Below are positions 35,805 to 43,189 of a stretch of DNA of 64,000 nucleotides, piece by piece; positions within the stretch are counted from its first letter, which is position 1, and every line of letters begins with the position of its first letter. The notes under the pieces were generated by a model. It was not told the DNA's origin. It was given only the letters and a program-made list of their open reading frames with translations, and ran no database searches. The stretch comes from Lachnospiraceae bacterium (GTDB lineage: Bacteria > Bacillota > Clostridia > Lachnospirales > Lachnospiraceae), in assembly GCA_910575445.1 (NCBI GenBank), contig CAJTFW010000010.1, positions 84,828 to 148,827 on the forward strand. Direction: 5' to 3'. The position numbers were made by a program, and so were the translations under genes.

Positions 35805-37181
35805 TCAGCCGATGATCCAGAAGGGGCCGCCCGCACCGGCACGCCTGCTGGCTTCGTTTAAAATAATGGAAAGATCCCAGAGCTGTCCGCTCCGTCTGTA
35901 GCTGGCGGGGTCCGCCACCAGGATCTTCCCGTCCTTTACGCCCCGCAGCACGATAAAATGGCCGCCGCTTGTAAAGTGTCCCTTTGACATGATAGCCACC
36001 ACCAGTTTCCCGTCTGCCAGGGCATCCAGTATCCGCTGGGGTTCCGAGGGGGAGCAGCCGGAAACGGCAAGTCCCCAGTGTGCAGCGGCCCCTGGGATCA
36101 GGGCATGGTAGGAACCGCTGCCTTTGCACCAGTAGCCGTTCTCATAAGCCCACCGGGCCATCTGCTCCGGGTCAACGGTCTCACCCGCCAGGGAGGATAC
36201 CACAATCGCCATGGATGTTGGACCGCAGCCGTAGCCGCCGATATGGTCGGTGCCGTAGGGCTTACCGGCGTAGCGTTCATCCAGCTGGTTGAAGTAGACA
36301 ACCTCCGTGGCTCCGTCCGTGAAACGGACATCGCCCAGGGAAGGGATGCTGTTTCCTTCCCAGTCCTCCAGGTTCTGTATCAGCCCGTCCCCCAGAAAAA
36401 GGCTTAAATTTTGTGCATAATCCGAGGCAAGGCTTTTCTGCTCATCCGTAAGGGCAAATACCTGGTCGGCAAAATAGGCTTCCCCATTATAGGAAATGGT
36501 ATAGATCATCCATTTCTCTGATATGGTCGTTTCTTCTCCGGTATCCGGGTCTTCTACTGTTTTTTCCCGTATTTCCTCTGTCCGCTGGTAGGAATAGAGG
36601 TGGGATTTCCCCCGGCGCATGACAGCCGCCATGTCAGCAATGGAGATATCCGCAAAGTCCTTTTCCTTCGCCGCACAGTACTGGGAAACAAAGAGATTTG
36701 CATTGTATACGGGGACTGCCTCATAAGGGTTGATGACCTCCATTCCGTCTCCGCCCGAGGCGGCAAAATCCCGTTCGATCCGGTTCATGACATCCTCCAT
36801 GCCTTCCCCCAGGATGGCGCTGATGGTATAGGTGATGGTATTGGCATTCTCTATAAGAGTATTTTCACTGTTCAGGATGGGTGTTTCCGGGTCCGCCGGA
36901 GAGAAGGCGGAGGAAAAGCCGTCAAAGAGCAGGCCGGGAAGCATAAGCAGAAACAGCACTGGAAGCAGCAGTAACACAGCGGCCGCCGCCACAAACTTTC
37001 CAATAAACCTGCGTCCTTCCCATAAAGCCCCGGCTGCCGCGCCATAGGGACCGCCTGCCGCCGCGCCTTTTGCCGCGCCGGACACTGCCTTTCCCGCTTT
37101 TACGGCGCCCCTGGCGAGGTGTGCCGCGGATGCGCCGGTCTCCAGGGCTTCCTCCAGCCCGTTTTTCTGTTGTTCTGCCAT
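35805..37181 (-). CDS. T4SS cell-wall hydrolase with C39-like cysteine peptidase domain
   Basis: 458 residues. A small-residue-rich N-terminus (AAHLARGAVKAGKAVSGAAKGAAAG) leads to one membrane helix at about 60-80. The C-terminal 150 residues are a papain-like C39_2 domain: catalytic Cys in 'GYGCGPTSMAIV' (about 317) and His in 'GGHFIVLRGV' (about 407), followed by 'ILVADPAS'. Gram-positive T4SSs usually carry a VirB1-like wall hydrolase; here a cysteine peptidase fold stands in that place. It should open the wall for the conjugation channel. Confidence 0.82.
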   Translation of the reverse strand: MAEQQKNGLEEALETGASAAHLARGAVKAGKAVSGAAKGAAAGGPYGAAAGALWEGRRFIGKFVAAAAVLLLLPVLFLLMLPGLLFDGFSSAFSPADPETPILNSENTLIENANTITYTISAILGEGMEDVMNRIERDFAASGGDGMEVINPYEAVPVYNANLFVSQYCAAKEKDFADISIADMAAVMRRGKSHLYSYQRTEEIREKTVEDPDTGEETTISEKWMIYTISYNGEAYFADQVFALTDEQKSLASDYAQNLSLFLGDGLIQNLEDWEGNSIPSLGDVRFTDGATEVVYFNQLDERYAGKPYGTDHIGGYGCGPTSMAIVVSSLAGETVDPEQMARWAYENGYWCKGSGSYHALIPGAAAHWGLAVSGCSPSEPQRILDALADGKLVVAIMSKGHFTSGGHFIVLRGVKDGKILVADPASYRRSGQLWDLSIILNEASRRAGAGGPFWIIG

Positions 37182-38183
37182 TTATAACCTGTCCTTTCTC
37201 TTTGGTGCCGGGGGCATCTTTTTTACGATGGATTCTTTATAGGCGATAGAGCCGTCTGCCGCCATATAAGGTGACTTCTCCACAGCGTCCTGTGCGTACT
37301 GCTTATACCAGGAAGTGCCGTCCACGGCCTGCACGGCAGCGTATGCCCCTTCCGGCGGGGTGTACTGGTCTGCATGGTACATGCCGAAGGAAATGCCCTC
37401 CGGATGTTCCTCCGAGATCTCCGTGCCGGTGATGCGCCCGCCCCCGATCTCTACATTGGTAAAGGTCGGTACGTGCTGTGCGCCCTCTTCCAGGGCGGCA
37501 TAGCCCAGGTAGGAATGGAGGGCCTGGGCGGCCTTTTCTCCGGTCATGGAACCAACAGACGCCATGCTTCCCGTTGCTACCGTGCCGATGACGCTGTTGG
37601 CAAAATCGCCGCCTTTCACGACGGAAGACGCATACATGTTTCCGCCGATGCCGGCAGATACGGCGGATGCGAGACCGCCGATCCCGGTTTTGGAAGTCCG
37701 TTCACTCTGCCGGTTGGTTTCCGTGTGGGCAGTGGCGGTGCGGATGGCGCTGTCTGTGACCTGGCGGCTGACCACCCCGGCAAGGCCGCCTGCCATGAAT
37801 CCTCCCGGACTGCCGGGTGAGCCGGAGCCTGTATTCACATGGGAGGAGCTGCTGTGGCCGCCACTGAAATGCTGGCGGGAAAAGTTCCGGACTGTGCCTA
37901 CACCCCTTGCGGCGATCATGGCTTCCGCGATCATGGAACCACCCGTATGCCCTACGTTGACGCCCATGCTGGACATGAAAGAGTCGATCTTTTGGGACAC
38001 CTTTAAAAATGCGATGGCACACAGGAACCATACCAGGACATTCCCCGATACCGCCTCCCGGCCTGCCGCATCTACCTGGGCCTGTGCATCGCTCTCCGAA
38101 AAGGCAAAGGCGGTCTGGCAGGACAGGCAGAAAAGGAGCGCCATCAGAAAGGCCGCAGTCAATATTTTTTTATATCGTTTCAT
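37182..38183 (-). CDS. T4SS membrane/secreted protein, unknown function
   Basis: 333 residues from MKRYKKILTAAFLMALLFCL, a likely signal peptide; AGGAAAG lies about 10 bases before the ATG at 38183. A second hydrophobic segment is at about 48-62 ('LVWFLCAIAFLKV'). The middle is Gly/Ser/Ala-rich ('GGHSSSSHVNTGSGSPGSPGGFMAGGLAG'), the C-terminal 100 residues look folded. Abuts the C39 peptidase gene. Probable channel or envelope component; family not recognised. Confidence 0.7.
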   Translation of the reverse strand: MKRYKKILTAAFLMALLFCLSCQTAFAFSESDAQAQVDAAGREAVSGNVLVWFLCAIAFLKVSQKIDSFMSSMGVNVGHTGGSMIAEAMIAARGVGTVRNFSRQHFSGGHSSSSHVNTGSGSPGSPGGFMAGGLAGVVSRQVTDSAIRTATAHTETNRQSERTSKTGIGGLASAVSAGIGGNMYASSVVKGGDFANSVIGTVATGSMASVGSMTGEKAAQALHSYLGYAALEEGAQHVPTFTNVEIGGGRITGTEISEEHPEGISFGMYHADQYTPPEGAYAAVQAVDGTSWYKQYAQDAVEKSPYMAADGSIAYKESIVKKMPPAPKRKDRL

Positions 38184-38223
38184 GGTTATCATCTTTCCTT
38201 TCTATTTCAGTTCCGCACGTTTT

Positions 38224-38934
38224 TCATAATGAAAGCGGGTTCGCAATGAAAGCCCCGACCATGCTTGTGAACAGGCGCAGGCACCAGGCATTCATGAGCA
38301 GGAGGAACACCTGCCCGCCGAACATCCGGCACCAGGACCTGAAGATGTTCGAGGTGGACTGGGAGGCTCCCATGGAAAAAGCCACGGGTGCCGTGTAGAC
38401 CAGCACCCCCAGGAGGACATACCGCTCTGCTGCTTCAAAAAGGAGCTTTAAGTAGTTCCATGCCAGCACCAGCACAACGATCAGGGCGATCAGGGCCACA
38501 GCCCCGTTGGCGCAGACGCCGATGATGGCCAGCATGACCGAATTGAAATCGGCAAAGCTTAATGCCGGCAGGTCGGAATCCATGATCCAGTGGTATGGGG
38601 TGCCGCCGATCTTTAAGACCGTGTCCACGATGCCGTCCGAGAAGTAGGCCAGCAAAATGAAGAGGACGGAGCGGATGCTCAGGCGCACCGGGTCCTCTGC
38701 TTCAATGCCGGCTCCCAGCCCGAAGTTTTTGAACAGCTGCCATACCCAGTTTAAAAGGATGAGGCCGATGGCCAGCGCCACAAAGACTTTATACATGGTC
38801 TCCGCAGCAGGAAAGTAGCGGAGAAACACGGTCATGTCGCAGCCCAGCGCCCCCAGGACTGAAGTGGTGATAAGGTCAAGGCCGTGCATCACCTGTTCGG
38901 CGATCCATTCCACAATGCCGTCTAAGATACCCAT
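38224..38934 (-). CDS. virB6: VirB6/TrbL-like T4SS channel protein
   Basis: 236 residues with about six membrane helices (near 45-68, 85-105, 128-165, 170-190, 205-225). Segments 'LRYFPAAETMYKVFVALAIGLILLNWVWQLF' and 'LLFEAAERYVLLGVLVYTAPVAFSMGAS' are typical of Gram-positive VirB6-like proteins. It forms part of the inner membrane pore. Located directly after the VirB2-like gene. Confidence 0.85.
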   Translation of the reverse strand: MGILDGIVEWIAEQVMHGLDLITTSVLGALGCDMTVFLRYFPAAETMYKVFVALAIGLILLNWVWQLFKNFGLGAGIEAEDPVRLSIRSVLFILLAYFSDGIVDTVLKIGGTPYHWIMDSDLPALSFADFNSVMLAIIGVCANGAVALIALIVVLVLAWNYLKLLFEAAERYVLLGVLVYTAPVAFSMGASQSTSNIFRSWCRMFGGQVFLLLMNAWCLRLFTSMVGAFIANPLSL

Positions 38935-38956
38935 AAATGATCACTCCTTTCCGGTG

Positions 38957-39349
38957 TCAGCCGTTCCACTTGCCGTCCGCAAAGAACGGGGTGATGTAGG
39001 CCATGATGAAGCCAAGCCCATTTAAGATCGCCCAGGTGATGCAGATACGCTTCAGCCATGCGCGGCTCTCATCCACCGTGCGGCCGGAGCGGGAGAAGTT
39101 CATCATCAGCAGGGCAACGGAAGCTGTGACAATAGCGGCAACGGTAGAGATAAGCACGATCTGGTTATAGACATCCTTCATGATCTCCGTGGCTTTTGTC
39201 CATACATCTGCGGCATAGGCCGGCTGGGTAAACATCAGGAACATCATGGAACTGAGGAAGGCATAATAAGCTGCCTTTGTGGGGGAGAACCTGGGTTTTG
39301 GTTTCTTTCCTGCCGTGGCAGGCGTCTGCAGTTTGTTTTTCAGTCTCAA
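38957..39349 (-). CDS. virB2: VirB2-like T4SS pilin/channel subunit, first gene of the T4SS operon
   Basis: 130 residues if begun at the TTG at 39349, which has AAAGGAGG 8 bases upstream; no ATG fits. A signal-like helix ('AYYAFLSSMMFLMFTQPAYAAD') is followed by two helices ('QIVLISTVAAIVTASVALLMMNF', 'ICITWAILNGLGFIMAYI'), the usual VirB2/TrbC layout. The 'RSGRTVDESRAWLKRI' loop between helices is also typical. Transcribed from the promoter at 39542. Confidence 0.78.
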   Translation of the reverse strand: MRLKNKLQTPATAGKKPKPRFSPTKAAYYAFLSSMMFLMFTQPAYAADVWTKATEIMKDVYNQIVLISTVAAIVTASVALLMMNFSRSGRTVDESRAWLKRICITWAILNGLGFIMAYITPFFADGKWNG

Positions 39350-39470
39350 TGTTTGGACCTCCTTTAAATAAGATTTGGTGGTGGAAAGAAAAGGCCATGC
39401 CGCAGATGGGCATGGCTGTCTTTCCTCCGGGCTGAAGGGGTGAGAAAATCTGGATTGCGGTGAAAGGCGC

Positions 39471-39497
39471 AAAAAAAGCACCTCTCAGGAAAGGTGC
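39471..39497 (-). terminator. Leader terminator/attenuator of the T4SS operon
   Basis: GCACCT and AGGTGC pair, followed by seven T on the minus strand. It lies about 40-65 bases after the predicted transcript start and about 120 bases before the first gene. Same logic as the Tad leader at 21366-21399. Confidence 0.7.
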
Positions 39498-39541
39498 CGT
39501 GCCAGCCCGGATTGCTTCTGGATACAGTTTTAAGCATATTT

Positions 39542-39619
39542 AGTGTAGCATATCTCTATTTACGGGGAAAGAGCAGAACCGTGCCAATTTCGTGCGGGAT
39601 TGTGCCAATTTTGTGCCAG
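39542..39619 (-). promoter_or_regulatory. Regulated promoter of the T4SS operon, twin of the Tad promoter
   Basis: Minus-strand TGCTACACT (extended -10 at 39542-39550), an 11-base gap, then a 30-base block (39559-39588) identical to that at 21441-21470, with TTTCCC in the -35 place. Upstream are four GTGC-core units at 39581, 39592, 39602 and 39613 (steps of 11, 10 and 11 bases), on one face of the helix. The remaining 39620-39761 shows no gene. Confidence 0.8.
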
Positions 39620-39761
39620 AAAATAAAAGCAAAAAAAGAGACAGGTAAAATGACCCGGCTTATTAGCTCTGTCTGTCATTAAACGAGTCTCCCATATCCT
39701 TAGACAGTATCTATTTAACTACACTGTAAATCAATAAACTGGTAAGGTTAAAAAAACTATA

Positions 39762-40472
39762 TTATTTTTTGAAATCTGATTCAAGTTCATGATGCTGGAC
39801 ATATTCAGAATAATCAATTTCGTTTTGTAATGCTAAATATTTATCCCGTATAATAGAAAAAATATTAGTTTTTTGCTCATAAATTGATTTAAAATCGTCT
39901 TTTCCAATAGGAATAATATATGTGTTATCCCTTAAAGCAATTTTTCGGATCAGGCCATTTGCATCACTCCATTTAGAACGCCCTGCTATGCCGTTCCAGG
40001 CAATCATGATACCGGTTTTACAGCGAGCAACATGGAGCAATGAAAAAAACTTCCCAACATATGTTACATCAACGCTTTTTTTATAATTTTTGCATTCACA
40101 CAAAAAAGATTCTTCCAAAAACGGAAAAGCACGATCTATTCCCGCCATTTTTGCATTTTCCGTCCAGCAGAGTTGTAAATCAATCTCATTACTGCTGGTA
40201 CGAAGATTTCTCCGGCACTCTAATATTCCTGGATAGCCTTGATAAAATAGTATCGCTGACAAGTCCTCTAATAATTTTCCCTTATCGCTCAGCTTGAAGT
40301 CTTTGCTGACTATTTTTTCATAAAGCTCAGCGAATTTCTTATAGCCTGTATTATCAAGCTGCAAAATGCGAGAATTATATTTTCCCATTGCCAGCAGCCA
40401 TTCTGTTGGTGTCATCCCGATATCATTCAGAAAGGCTTCTGATTTCTTTACAAATTCAGATTCGTTTACCAT
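39762..40472 (-). CDS. PD-(D/E)XK nuclease-like protein, cargo cassette gene 3
   Basis: 236 residues. The restriction-endonuclease pattern is visible: 'GKLLEDLSAILFYQGY' (Glu in the first helix), 'SSNEIDLQLCW' (E-I-D), and 'FLCECKNYKKSVDVTYVGKF' (E-C-K), followed by a helix. The C-terminal 60 residues are helical. It is AT-rich compared with the ICE backbone. The start codon overlaps the TAA of the upstream gene's end region, so translation is coupled. Likely the effector of a defence cassette; the target is unknown. Confidence 0.75.
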   Translation of the reverse strand: MVNESEFVKKSEAFLNDIGMTPTEWLLAMGKYNSRILQLDNTGYKKFAELYEKIVSKDFKLSDKGKLLEDLSAILFYQGYPGILECRRNLRTSSNEIDLQLCWTENAKMAGIDRAFPFLEESFLCECKNYKKSVDVTYVGKFFSLLHVARCKTGIMIAWNGIAGRSKWSDANGLIRKIALRDNTYIIPIGKDDFKSIYEQKTNIFSIIRDKYLALQNEIDYSEYVQHHELESDFKK

Positions 40473-40835
40473 TTATAAAACCTTATAGATGATTATTGCG
40501 TGGTTTAAGGGGTTCAGTATTTCATAATCACAATGCAGACAGCTGATTTCTTCTGGTATTTCTGCAATGGTCTTATAATATTGGCCAGTATACTTTTGGC
40601 AATGTGGACAGTATATCTGTAGATACTGATCCAACACCCCGATTTCGACGCATAATTCTAAAATCTCATAAATGGTTTTTATGCTGATTTTTAGATTACG
40701 GTGCATTGCATCTGGATACAACCAATCATTTTGCTTGTAACGTTCAAGAAATTCAGCTAATGCATCATAATCTATATTAAATTTTTTCTCCTTTAACAAA
40801 GGAACCGCTTTCGCAAAGATATTTGATTGCATCAT
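40473..40835 (-). CDS. wHTH plus zinc-ribbon protein, cargo cassette gene 2
   Basis: 120 residues. The N-terminal 70 ('NIDYDALAEFLERYKQNDWLYPDAMHRNLKISIKTIYEILELCVEIGVLDQYL') resemble a winged helix, followed by a zinc ribbon with C-P-H-C and C-L-H-C (about residues 76-103). Overlaps gene 1 by 59 bases and directly abuts gene 3. Could be a DNA-recognition or regulatory subunit of the cassette. No family recognised. Confidence 0.7.
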   Translation of the reverse strand: MMQSNIFAKAVPLLKEKKFNIDYDALAEFLERYKQNDWLYPDAMHRNLKISIKTIYEILELCVEIGVLDQYLQIYCPHCQKYTGQYYKTIAEIPEEISCLHCDYEILNPLNHAIIIYKVL

Positions 40836-41892
40836 TCATTCGCTCCATTCCTAAATCTTTACAACCTCCAGTGATGTGTTGCAATAAAGTGTATCTACGG
40901 CTCAGGTAATCAAAAGTTATTTTAACTATGTAACTTTGTGATTCTACAGGTTTTACCCATTTTACATATATGTAAGGATAACTGGCTGTCGCTTCTTTAT
41001 CATTTAAGTATTGCGTTAATAATTGTTTGATTTCTGTAGCCTCATTAAATAAGTCCTCGTTTTCATCAATAAGCTCTCGAATTTCACCGATGAAAGGTAA
41101 TACATAATCAGAACCTTCTGCCGCAGTCAGTTCTGCGGCACCTCCGGAACTCATCTGCATCATCTGCTTATACATTTTTACATCTTCATTTTGTTTATCA
41201 TTGACAATTTTTATAGCATCTGTATGTTCACATGTATATAAAGAAAGACCTAATTCCTTTTTTATCCAATCAATACAGCTGGCCACTAGCTTTTCGTAAA
41301 TTTCACTATCAAACGCCTCTGTATATTTAATAGCATCATAGCGTATCTCCAGGCAGTGGTTCGGAAGATCAAAATATAATACAATAGGATACCGATAATC
41401 AGTCTGTTCAAACGCATCAGATGTAAAATAAGTCTTCTGCAGTATAAATTTAATAAATATCCGATCCTGCTCTGCTAAATAAATAGGTTTTGCATCTTGA
41501 AGGGAAGTATTAAGTATAAATTCGGGTGCAAACGATACCTCCTTAAATTCAGTAATTCCGCATTTTGTAAGGATATCTATCAAACTCTCAGAAGAATCTG
41601 TCTGATAAAACAAAGGTACGGAATATTTATACAGCTTTACAAATTCCCAGTGTTCATAAAAACCGATGAAATCTTTGTTTGTAGTTGTCTGGGAAAGGAT
41701 ACCCCGTAAGTCTTTTTTTGATTCAAAATATATGATTTTATCAGGATCCAGTAAGTTTCTTTGTTCCTCAAAAGTAATGCGGTGCTGCTCCTCTAATGAC
41801 CTGCATATGTGCCGTTGCAGGTTATTAGAATATCCAAGAACGGTGTTTTTGTAAAAATTCATAAACGTGTTTTCATCCATTGGGGATCTCAT
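40777..41892 (-). CDS. Unknown 371-residue protein, cargo cassette gene 1
   Basis: Starts MRSPMDENTFMNFYKN with AGGAGG 8 bases before the ATG at 41892. No membrane helix, no Walker motif and no recognised domain. Mixed alpha/beta composition; a low-complexity break at about 245-262 ('MQMSSGGAAELTAAEGSDY') may separate two domains. It overlaps the wHTH/zinc gene by 59 bases, so the three genes are almost surely one operon. Possibly the sensor or scaffold of a defence system. Confidence 0.7.
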   Translation of the reverse strand: MRSPMDENTFMNFYKNTVLGYSNNLQRHICRSLEEQHRITFEEQRNLLDPDKIIYFESKKDLRGILSQTTTNKDFIGFYEHWEFVKLYKYSVPLFYQTDSSESLIDILTKCGITEFKEVSFAPEFILNTSLQDAKPIYLAEQDRIFIKFILQKTYFTSDAFEQTDYRYPIVLYFDLPNHCLEIRYDAIKYTEAFDSEIYEKLVASCIDWIKKELGLSLYTCEHTDAIKIVNDKQNEDVKMYKQMMQMSSGGAAELTAAEGSDYVLPFIGEIRELIDENEDLFNEATEIKQLLTQYLNDKEATASYPYIYVKWVKPVESQSYIVKITFDYLSRRYTLLQHITGGCKDLGMERMNDAIKYLCESGSFVKGEKI

Positions 41893-42072
41893 CGGTGCTT
41901 CCTCCTAATTGTAAAGCTATATACAGTATAATCTATTTCCCTGCATTTTACCATATTTTTATGTGAAATTCGTGATTTTTGTGAGTTACTATTGCCCATA
42001 ACATACTTGTTTGGAAAGTCAAAGAAGCAGCCATATAATTATAGCTGCCTCTTTGCAGAAAACAGGTAATGG

Positions 42073-42300
42073 TTATAAATCCTCAGCAGGATAATCATAT
42101 TGAAGATTTCCTGATATTACTTTGGCATGGTTCCTGATATGTATATATTGCTGTTTTTGATTTTCCAATGCCTTTCGATAACCTTCATCTGTCAGAAACA
42201 GCCTCATCCGGCTCCCTTTATCCCCTATCGGGGATTCTCCTGAGAGTACATCAAACACAATCATATGCTTTACTTCCGGATCAAAGCGTTCCAGTGCCAT
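42073..42300 (-). CDS. Small ICE protein of unknown function
   Basis: 75 residues from MALERFDPEVKHMIVFDVLSG, with a GGAAGG-like RBS before the ATG at 42300, inside the end of the preceding gene (31-base overlap in another frame). It ends with 'HAKVISGNLQYDYPAEDL'. No family recognised. The open frame continues upstream to 42381 but without an RBS. Confidence 0.5.
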   Translation of the reverse strand: MALERFDPEVKHMIVFDVLSGESPIGDKGSRMRLFLTDEGYRKALENQKQQYIHIRNHAKVISGNLQYDYPAEDL

Positions 42301-42596
42301 AATATCATGCCCTTCCAGTTTCCGGGCGCCGATTCCTGCCGGGCCACAGCGATCATCTCCCCAACGGTTCTTGCTTTCCATGGCGAGTGATAATTTCTCT
42401 GAACATCACAGATCAGCTCTCTGCAGTCATCCTCCGAAAGTTCACGCAGCTTCTTTAAGAGATTTTCTGCCACATCCTTTTTGTCATGGTCACGGGTATA
42501 CCGACACAACACAGCAATCTCCTGTATCACATCATATCGGCGGCAGCCCTCCAGCTGAAAGACCATCCTTTTCTCATCCTCAGTCAATGCTATCAT
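42270..42596 (-). CDS. Small ICE protein of unknown function
   Basis: 108 residues from MIALTEDEKRMVFQLEGCRR; GGAGG lies 6 bases before the ATG at 42596. Helical, with charged segments ('CRYTRDHDKKDVAENLLKKLRELSEDDCREL'). Overlaps the next gene in a different frame. Together with the ArpU-like gene it belongs to the right-end control module of the ICE. No family recognised. Confidence 0.6.
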   Translation of the reverse strand: MIALTEDEKRMVFQLEGCRRYDVIQEIAVLCRYTRDHDKKDVAENLLKKLRELSEDDCRELICDVQRNYHSPWKARTVGEMIAVARQESAPGNWKGMILWHWNALIRK

Positions 42597-42643
42597 ATAT
42601 TGCCTCCAATCTTTATTTCTCATAAATGCCATGTAACTGCCTG

Positions 42644-43189
42644 TTATTGCTCTCCAGCATTCTTATTCTCCGGAAAGAACTGCTCCAGGATATCAATACT
42701 GTCCTTAGAGGTATATCCCCACAGGATAGAACTGAGTGCGTCAATCGCCTCCCGCCTTCTGCGGTAATAGGTGCGGAAACTGATATCCCGGATATGGGGA
42801 CGCAGCTTCTCTATGATTTCCTCCACATTCCGCAGCTGCTGTGGAGAAAGGAAAGAGTAATACAGCAGCCAGTAATAGCTCTCCCCATTCTTGTGTTTGG
42901 TGCGGAGCAGGTCAATGGAAGTGTCCAGGAGCTTCAGCATCCGGTGGCTCCGTTCAATGCATTTGGCATGATGCTCGATACTGCGGTCTGACAGATCGAT
43001 CCCGGCAACATAGACGGACTCCAGAAAATCCTCAATAGAACTGCCGTACTCAATCTCGAACCGGCTCCGTACCTGCTGGACGGACAGCTCCAGGCTCCAC
43101 ACCACATCCCTGTATTTCTTCAGCAGTTTCCAGGTGTCATGGTACAGCGGGTTGTCAGCAATGTTCATTTCTTCCTGATTCTTTTTCAT
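42644..43189 (-). CDS. ArpU-like transcription regulator
   Basis: 181 residues. The ATG at 43189 overlaps the previous stop by ATGA and has AAGGAG 10 bases upstream. The C-terminal part ('YYWLLYYSFLSPQQLRNVEEIIEKLRPHIRDISFRTYYRRRREAIDALSSILWGYTS') resembles phage ArpU-type or sigma region 4-like helix-turn-helix regulators. The rest is helical. Likely helps control the excision or transfer genes; family call is moderate. Confidence 0.6.
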   Translation of the reverse strand: MKKNQEEMNIADNPLYHDTWKLLKKYRDVVWSLELSVQQVRSRFEIEYGSSIEDFLESVYVAGIDLSDRSIEHHAKCIERSHRMLKLLDTSIDLLRTKHKNGESYYWLLYYSFLSPQQLRNVEEIIEKLRPHIRDISFRTYYRRRREAIDALSSILWGYTSKDSIDILEQFFPENKNAGEQ

